DNA of 64,000 bases from DATAGF01 sp963819845 (GTDB lineage Bacteria; Actinomycetota; Thermoleophilia; Miltoncostaeales; Miltoncostaeaceae): assembly GCA_963819845.1 (NCBI GenBank), contig CAWFXQ010000013.1, forward strand, positions 310,001 through 374,000, read 5' to 3'. Under the pieces are notes generated by a model that was not told the origin of the DNA, made no database searches, and saw only the letters and a list, made by a program, of their open reading frames with translations. The translations under genes and the position numbers were made by a program. Below are positions 61,002-64,000 of this stretch, piece by piece (within the stretch, counting starts at the first letter, position 1; each line of letters opens with the position of its first letter).

Positions 61002-61735
61002 CCCATCACGTCCCGGTTCCAGTCCTTGTAGATGAGGTACCGGGCCGGGCCGTCGCCGTACGCGCAGCACCACTGGGGGCAGTACGGCGCCATCCAGATC
61101 GCGTCCCCGGCGGCGACCGGGTACCAGGAGTCGGCGAGCCGGTAGACCAGGCTCCCCTCCAGCACCAGGAGGCCGTGCTCCATGACGTGGCTCTCGACGA
61201 ACCCGAGCGCGGCCCCCGGCTCGAAGGCCATGACGTTGAGGGCGAGGTCGAGGGCGGGCTCCTCGGGCAGGAGCGCCCGCACGCGCACCCGGGGGTCGCC
61301 GAGCAGGGGCTCGGCGGCGACCCCGGCAGCGTCCCCGAACACCGGCCGGCCGGGGGGCGCGCCCGCCAGCGCGGCGTGCGGCTTGTCGATGACGCAGACC
61401 CGCGCGGACCCGGTCGCGGTGAGCGCGTGGCCATCGCCCGGCGGCAGGTAGGCGTAGCCGCCGGCCCCCAGGGCTCGCGACGCCCCCGCGGCGTCGAGCG
61501 CCACGCTCCCCTCGACGACGTAGAGCGCGCGGCCGCAGCCGGCGGCGGGCGGGCCGGCCGTCGCGCCCGGCCCCATGGTCACCAGCGCCATGCCGAAGCG
61601 CGCGCCCATGGCCGGTGCGATCAGCTGGACGTGCTCGGCGCCGCTCCACCCGGGCACCGGCCCCGGCACGTGGCTCTCGGGCGCGATCACCGCGTGGTCG
61701 CGGCGCACGGCCGTCCGCGCGTGGGGGCCCCTCAC
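60998..61735 (-). CDS. allE: (S)-ureidoglycine aminohydrolase (bicupin)
   Basis: 245 aa with two cupin units. HAVIAPESHVPGPVPGWSGAEHVQLIAPAMGARFGMALVTMGPG starts the family. The metal-binding cupin in the second half has HVMEHGLLVLEGSLVYRLADSWYPVAAGDAIWMAPYCPQWCCAYGDGPARYLIYKDWNRDV, the characteristic AllE ending. It releases ammonia from ureidoglycine, which AllC produces. Overlaps both neighbours by GTGA. Confidence 0.92.
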   Translation of the reverse strand: MRGPHARTAVRRDHAVIAPESHVPGPVPGWSGAEHVQLIAPAMGARFGMALVTMGPGATAGPPAAGCGRALYVVEGSVALDAAGASRALGAGGYAYLPPGDGHALTATGSARVCVIDKPHAALAGAPPGRPVFGDAAGVAAEPLLGDPRVRVRALLPEEPALDLALNVMAFEPGAALGFVESHVMEHGLLVLEGSLVYRLADSWYPVAAGDAIWMAPYCPQWCCAYGDGPARYLIYKDWNRDVMG

Positions 61736-63061
61736 CGCACGGCCACCCGCGCCGGGGTCACCAGGCGCCCGCCGGGGGGCGCCCCCGGGTCCGCGCCCTC
61801 GCCCCACACCGTCCGGCCGCGCAGGATGGTCCGCACGACGCGGGCCGCGAGCCGCCGGCCCACGAACGGCGAGTGCGCGGTGGCGGTACTCGAGGTCGGC
61901 GGCGCGCAGCTCCCACTCCTCGGCGCGCACCAGCGCGATGTCGGCGTCGGCGCCGGGCCTCAGGCGCCCCTTCCCGGCCAGGCGCAGCCGGTCGGCCGGG
62001 GCCGCGCCGAGCAGGGCGGCGGCGCGGGCCGCCGCGACGCCGTGCGCCGGGCCCTCGGTCAGCAGGACCGGCAGGGTCGTCTGCGCCCCGGAGATCCCGC
62101 CCCACACCGCGAACATGTCCTCCCCCGTCTTGGCCTCCGGCGGGCCGGGCGAGTGGTCGGAGGCGACGAGGTCCACCGCCCCGGCCGCCACCCGCTCCCA
62201 CAGCGCGCGCCGCTCCGCGGATGATCGCAGCGGGGGCGCGCACTTGGCGAGCGCTCCGATGCGGGCGGCGTCGTCCTCGTCGAGCGCGAGGTGGTGGGGG
62301 CAGGCCTCGCAGGTCGCGTCGAGGCCCCGTGAGCGTGCCTCGGCGACCAGGTTGACCCCGGCGGCCGACGAGACGTGCACGACGTGCAGCGCGCAGCCGG
62401 CCTCCTCGGCCAGCGACAGGGCCAGCCGGATCGCCGACAGCTCGGCCTCCACCGGCCGCGAGGCGGCCCAGTCGGCCATGGAGAGCCGCCCGGACGCCCG
62501 CGCCCGCCGCTCGAGCGGAGCGATGACGGCGGGGTCCTCGGCGTGGACCGCGACGGGCAGGCCCAGCGCGGCGGCGCGCTCCATTCCGCGCCCCAGCGTG
62601 TCCGGGTCGGCCGCGGGATACTCGTTGACGCCGCTCGGGCACATGAAGGCCTTGAAGCCCACCACACCGCGCTCGGCGAGCTCGTCGAGCCGCGCGAGGT
62701 CGCCGGGCACGAGGCCGCCCCAGAGGGCGAAGTCGATGCGGGCGTGCCCGCGGGCGGCGGCCACCTTCGCGTCGAAGCTCGCCCCGTCGAGCGTGGGCGG
62801 CAGGGCGTTGAGCGGCATGTCGCAGGCGCAGGTCACCCCGCCCGCCGCGAGCGCCCGGGTCCCGGTGGCGAAGCCCTCCCAGTCGGCCCGGCCGGGGTCG
62901 TTCAGGTGCACGTGCGCATCGACGGCGCCCGGCAGCACCAGCAGCCCGTGGGCGTCGACCTCCTCGCGCCCGGGCCCGAGGCCGGGCCCGACCTCCACGA
63001 TGGCGCCGTCGGCCACGCCCACGTCCCGCCGGTCGCCGCGCACCACCAGGTCGAAGATCAC
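61732..63061 (-). CDS. allB: Allantoinase, frameshifted near its C-terminus
   Basis: Dihydroorotase-like amidohydrolase opening the allantoin ring. VDAHVHLNDPGRADWEGF (HxH), the metal-bridging Lys region GFKAFMCPSG, VHAEDPAVI, VVHVSSAAGV, CPHHLALDE and VASDHSPGPPEAKTG. Homology runs to AADLEYRHR, then shifts. One extra base near 61875 (GTGCGCGG for GTGGCGG on the plus strand) separates it from the expected HSPFVGRRLAARVVRTILRG and the stop at 61732. GTG 63061 overlaps the uraD stop. Named over dihydroorotase because of the operon. Confidence 0.88.
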
Positions 63062-63534
63062 GCCGCATCCTCCAGCCGCAGGCGGATGATGCCGACGATC
63101 TCCTCGACGGCCGCCCGGCGCTCGCCGTCCGGGTCGTTGCCCAGCCGCTCCTGCGCGGCGGCCAGGATCTCTCCCACGCCGCGGCCGCGGACGCGGATGA
63201 CGAAGGGGAAGCCGAACCGCTCGCGGTAGGCCGCCGTGAGCTCGGTCAGCCGCGCCAGGTCCCCGGGCGCCATCCGGTCGAGCTGCGCCGAGGCCTGCTC
63301 GCCGGCCGACTCGAGGCTGAGGGCGGCCCGCCCGGCCAGGTCGGGATGGGCGCGGATCAGGGCGAGCTGCTCGTCCGGGCAGGCCTGGCGCACGACCGCC
63401 GCGAAGGCGTCGGCCACGCTCCCGGGGCCGTCGAAGGGCCCGGCCTCCCACGCCCGCTCGGCGACCCACGGCGAGCCCTCCGCGGCGCCGCCGAGCCGCG
63501 CGACGAACGCGGCCCGCGGCTCCGGCGCGGTCAC
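63058..63534 (-). CDS. uraD: OHCU decarboxylase
   Basis: 158 aa. 2-oxo-4-hydroxy-4-carboxy-5-ureidoimidazoline decarboxylase, the last step of urate to (S)-allantoin. Signature: LIRAHPDLAGRAALSLESAGEQASAQLDRMAPGDLARLTELTAAYRERFGFPFVIRVRGRGVGEILAAAQERLGND, with the catalytic His of AHPDLAG near residue 62. Overlaps its neighbours by GTGA, so it is in the purine-catabolic operon. Uricase and HIU hydrolase must lie elsewhere, possibly just beyond the window. Confidence 0.93.
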   Translation of the reverse strand: MTAPEPRAAFVARLGGAAEGSPWVAERAWEAGPFDGPGSVADAFAAVVRQACPDEQLALIRAHPDLAGRAALSLESAGEQASAQLDRMAPGDLARLTELTAAYRERFGFPFVIRVRGRGVGEILAAAQERLGNDPDGERRAAVEEIVGIIRLRLEDAA

Positions 63535-64000
63535 CCCACCCCCGCGACGTCGGCCGGCGTCAGCGGCACCCGGGGCAGCTCGCGGCCGGTGGCGTCGCGG
63601 ACGGCGGCGACCACCGCGGGGGTGGAGGCGATGGTGGGCATCTCCCCCACGCCGTTGAGCCCGTAGGGGGCGTGTGGGTGCGGCGTCTCGCTGATGCTCA
63701 TGCGCACCGGGGGCATGTCGAGGACCGTGGGCATGAGGTAGTCGGTGAACGAGGCGTTGCGCACCTGCCCGTCGCGCAGCTGGACCTCCTCCATCAGGGC
63801 GAGGCCGAGGCCCTGGGCGATGCCGCCCTGGATCTGCCCCTCCAGCGCCTGGGGGTTCATGATCCGCCCGACGTCCTGGGTGGTGGCGATCTCCACCGTG
63901 CGCACCAGGCCCAGCTCGCGGTCGACGTCGCAGACGGCGCGGTGGGCGGCGAAGGCGAGCGCCACCAACGAGTCGCCCTGTCCGGTCTCGGGGTCGAGGG
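63531..64000 (-). CDS. Xanthine dehydrogenase molybdenum-binding subunit, C-terminal part
   Basis: The visible 156 residues include VEIATTQDVGRIMNPQALEGQIQGGIAQGLGLALMEEVQLRDGQVRNASFTDYLMPTVLDMP and the catalytic-Glu region GLNGVGEMPTIASTPAVVAAVRDATG, matching the C-terminus of xanthine dehydrogenase large subunits. The rest runs off the window. It oxidises hypoxanthine and xanthine to urate, feeding the operon that follows it (stop overlaps the uraD start by GTGA). Confidence 0.9.
   Translation of the reverse strand, partial: LDPETGQGDSLVALAFAAHRAVCDVDRELGLVRTVEIATTQDVGRIMNPQALEGQIQGGIAQGLGLALMEEVQLRDGQVRNASFTDYLMPTVLDMPPVRMSISETPHPHAPYGLNGVGEMPTIASTPAVVAAVRDATGRELPRVPLTPADVAGVG

Overview
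The window is very GC-rich, densely packed bacterial chromosome. Actinobacterial marks include a MurT/GatD peptidoglycan amidation operon, an actinobacterial-type inositol-3-phosphate synthase, an NADPH:F420 reductase, an Rpf-like transglycosylase, MMPL and DUF2079 membrane proteins, and many leaderless genes with a TANNNT -10 box 6-8 nt before a GTG or ATG start. Together these suggest Actinomycetota, most likely a deep-branching class such as Thermoleophilia. The class is inference; no rRNA or tRNA gene was seen.

Layout. 1-7.5 kb: partial superoxide dismutase (-), then ftsK, a RodZ-like gene, cinA, thpR, recA and a VapBC pair (+). 7.5-13.4 kb: a methyltransferase (-), the relic of a RibD/DHFR-like gene, then the tightly overlapping block miaB-miaA-dapF-dapL-dut (+). 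13.4-17.4 kb: a VOC protein, murT-methyltransferase-gatD and rpiA (-). 17.4-22.8 kb: metallo-beta-lactamase, NrtR-like Nudix, two small genes, yqgE, one IS110-family element and an MFS transporter (+). 22.8-28.7 kb: principal-type sigma factor, Rpf-like protein and a four-gene ABC-2 export operon (-).

28.8-38.2 kb: ino1 and a catalytically degenerate serine recombinase share a palindromic divergent promoter. Then come a glucuronyl C5-epimerase-like protein, an MMPL pump, a PilZ protein, an AlkC-like protein, a MazEF-like pair and a UlaG-like hydrolase. 38.2-46.3 kb: TetR, a luciferase-like monooxygenase, DUF2079, a class A beta-lactamase-like protein, SRPBCC, photolyase and an ECF sigma factor. 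46.3-50 kb: a TPP riboswitch followed by thiL and a pyrimidine-precursor ABC transporter. 50-59.7 kb: metallopeptidase, nitroreductase, pcrA-folD-npdG, an SDR, cysE and cysK flanking a NIL-domain protein and a GNAT protein, then a PfkB kinase. 59.7-64 kb: a purine catabolic operon (xanthine dehydrogenase end, uraD, allB, allE, allC).

Two window-wide observations matter. First, seven otherwise intact genes carry a single-base frameshift, and four of these are the same insertion that turns CGTCGAC into CGTTCGAC. This points to a systematic sequence-specific error, or a targeted mutation, rather than gene decay. Second, initiation is unusual. Leaderless starts are common, stop/start overlaps of the NTGA type link most operons, and several genes appear to start at CTG or ATC.
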